64,000 bases of DNA from Glaciecola amylolytica (GTDB taxonomy: Bacteria; Bacteroidota; Bacteroidia; Flavobacteriales_D; Crocinitomicaceae), in the NCBI GenBank assembly GCA_003856375.1, contig CP034120.1, forward strand, positions 1,240,001-1,304,000, in the 5' to 3' direction. The notes under the pieces were generated by a model. The model saw only the letters and a list, made by a program, of their open reading frames with translations. It was not told where the DNA came from and did no database searches. This document shows positions 62,997-64,000 of this stretch, in pieces. Position numbers and translations under genes: made by a program. The stretch's first letter is position 1. Each line of letters starts with the position of its first letter.

Positions 62997-63872
62997 ATGA
63001 ATCTATTTAAAGGAGCCGGAGTTGCATTGGTTACTCCGTTTAATGCAGATATGTCAATTGACTTTCCTGCATTGCGCAGATTGGTACGCGAACAAATCGC
63101 GGGAGGAACAAATTATTTGGTGGTTCAGGGAACTACCGGTGAATCTCCAACTTTAAATAGTGCAGAAAAGAAACAGGTGCTTGATACCGTTTTGGAAGAA
63201 AATAACGGAACACTTCCGATCGTTTACGGAGTAGGAGGAAACAATACACTGGAGGTTGCGGAAGCGTTTAAAAATATTCCACAAGGTGTTGACGGAATTC
63301 TTTCTGTTGCTCCGTATTACAACAAACCGACACAGGCGGGTTATTTGGCGCATTACAAGATGTTGGCCGAGAATACCAATTTACCGATTATTCTATACAA
63401 CGTTCCGGGAAGAACCGGTTCGAATGTATTGGCGGAAACAACATTGGAGTTAGCTGAAATTAAGAACATTGTTGCCATGAAAGAAGCTTCCGGAAACATG
63501 GAGCAAATCATGGAGATTATTCGTTGCAAGCCGGAAGGATTTTTAGTTCTTTCAGGAGACGATGCAATTACAATGCCTTTGATCGCTGCCGGAGCGGATG
63601 GAGTTATTTCCGTAGTCGCAAATTCATTCCCTGCTCATTTCAGCAAAATGGTTACAAGCGCTTTGAACGGAGATATGGAAACTGCAAGAAAATACCATTA
63701 CGATTTACTGCCGGTTACAAAATTGCTTTTTGCAGAAGGAAATCCGGGTGGAGTGAAAATTGCCCTGGAAGAACTGGGATGGATGAAACCATACATGAGA
63801 CTTCCTTTGGTGCAGGTTTCGGATGCTTTGAAAGCAAAAATCATTGCTGAAACAAAGAAATTGATCGGATAA
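62997..63872 (+). CDS. dapA: 4-hydroxy-tetrahydrodipicolinate synthase DapA
   Basis: A 291-residue protein of normal DapA length. VVQGTTGESPTL holds the conserved GTTGE motif, YYNKPTQAGYLAHY and YNVPGRTGSNV follow, and the Schiff-base Lys162 is in AMKEASGNM. It condenses pyruvate with aspartate semialdehyde in the diaminopimelate/lysine pathway, which feeds peptidoglycan. No other dap gene is nearby; it has its own promoter and terminator. Confidence 0.96.
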   Translation: MNLFKGAGVALVTPFNADMSIDFPALRRLVREQIAGGTNYLVVQGTTGESPTLNSAEKKQVLDTVLEENNGTLPIVYGVGGNNTLEVAEAFKNIPQGVDGILSVAPYYNKPTQAGYLAHYKMLAENTNLPIILYNVPGRTGSNVLAETTLELAEIKNIVAMKEASGNMEQIMEIIRCKPEGFLVLSGDDAITMPLIAAGADGVISVVANSFPAHFSKMVTSALNGDMETARKYHYDLLPVTKLLFAEGNPGGVKIALEELGWMKPYMRLPLVQVSDALKAKIIAETKKLIG

Positions 63873-63904
63873 GAAAACGGATTTTAATTCGATAAAAAAC
63901 ACGA

Positions 63905-63937
63905 AGAGGCTATTTTATTGAGATAGCCTTTTTTTAT
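63905..63937 (+). terminator. Intrinsic terminator after dapA
   Basis: AGGCTAT (63907-63913) and ATAGCCT (63923-63929) form a perfect stem followed by T residues. Confidence 0.9.
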
Positions 63938-64000
63938 TTCCCGAATGAGGCAAAATGAACCAACCTTCTAATAGCAGAATACGTTCTTTTTTTTAGACAG

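Overview
The window looks like chromosomal DNA of a Bacteroidota bacterium, most likely Flavobacteriales; from recall of similar gene content a Crocinitomicaceae member such as Fluviicola would fit, but this is inference. The grounds are three proteins with type IX secretion (T9SS) C-terminal sorting domains, promoter elements of the Bacteroidota type (-7 TAnnTTTG), few usable Shine-Dalgarno sequences, DUF4290 next to murA, and MurA with Asp in place of the usual catalytic Cys.

Layout. 1-5160: a CAU-anticodon tRNA with terminator, then a gene-poor accessory stretch with a DUF1963 protein, an HxlR-type regulator divergent from a SnoaL-like / DoxX-like / DsbA-like cluster, a second copy of the tRNA 3' end at 4543-4556, and a decayed, frameshifted reading frame that looks like a displaced Rhs C-terminal tip. 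5414-22067 (minus strand): a four-gene polymorphic-toxin locus in the order DNRLRE protein, SpvB-like 2129-aa protein, 2691-aa DUF6443/RHS protein with a GIY-YIG-like C-terminal tip, and a small putative immunity gene, with junctions of -1, 9 and 2 bases. 22167-22959: two broken genes for secreted proteins. 23361-31896: a RipA-like membrane protein, small hypothetical genes, a DUF1826-like protein and a 1854-aa T9SS adhesin-like protein. 32120-43457: mostly single genes (lipoproteins, SGNH hydrolase plus YdjC/ChbG deacetylase pair, VOC, GyrI-like, Crp/Fnr, SRPBCC, HD hydrolase, a tandem duplicated pair of membrane proteins, TPR lipoprotein, DUF2306).

43600-47872 is a compact dlt operon, dltC-dltD-dltX-dltB-dltA, including a 51-residue DltX that lies between dltD and dltB. 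It encodes the full D-alanylation pathway (DltA activates, DltC carries, DltB/DltX/DltD transfer), notable in a Gram-negative lineage that lacks teichoic acids. It is followed by DUF4290-murA-thioredoxin, msrB, a T9SS metalloprotease, a second T9SS protein, a LysM protein, prmC, a ferredoxin-CDGSH fusion, a four-copy 58-bp tandem repeat, an RluA-type pseudouridine synthase with a coiled-coil extension, ligA and dapA.

Most interesting: the toxin locus with its remnant tip, the dlt operon with dltX, a 33-codon msrB remnant 2.7 kb downstream of the intact msrB, gene-plus-terminator tandem duplication at 39.5-40.7 kb, and several intergenic repeat families. All family calls are from reading motifs; no database search was run.
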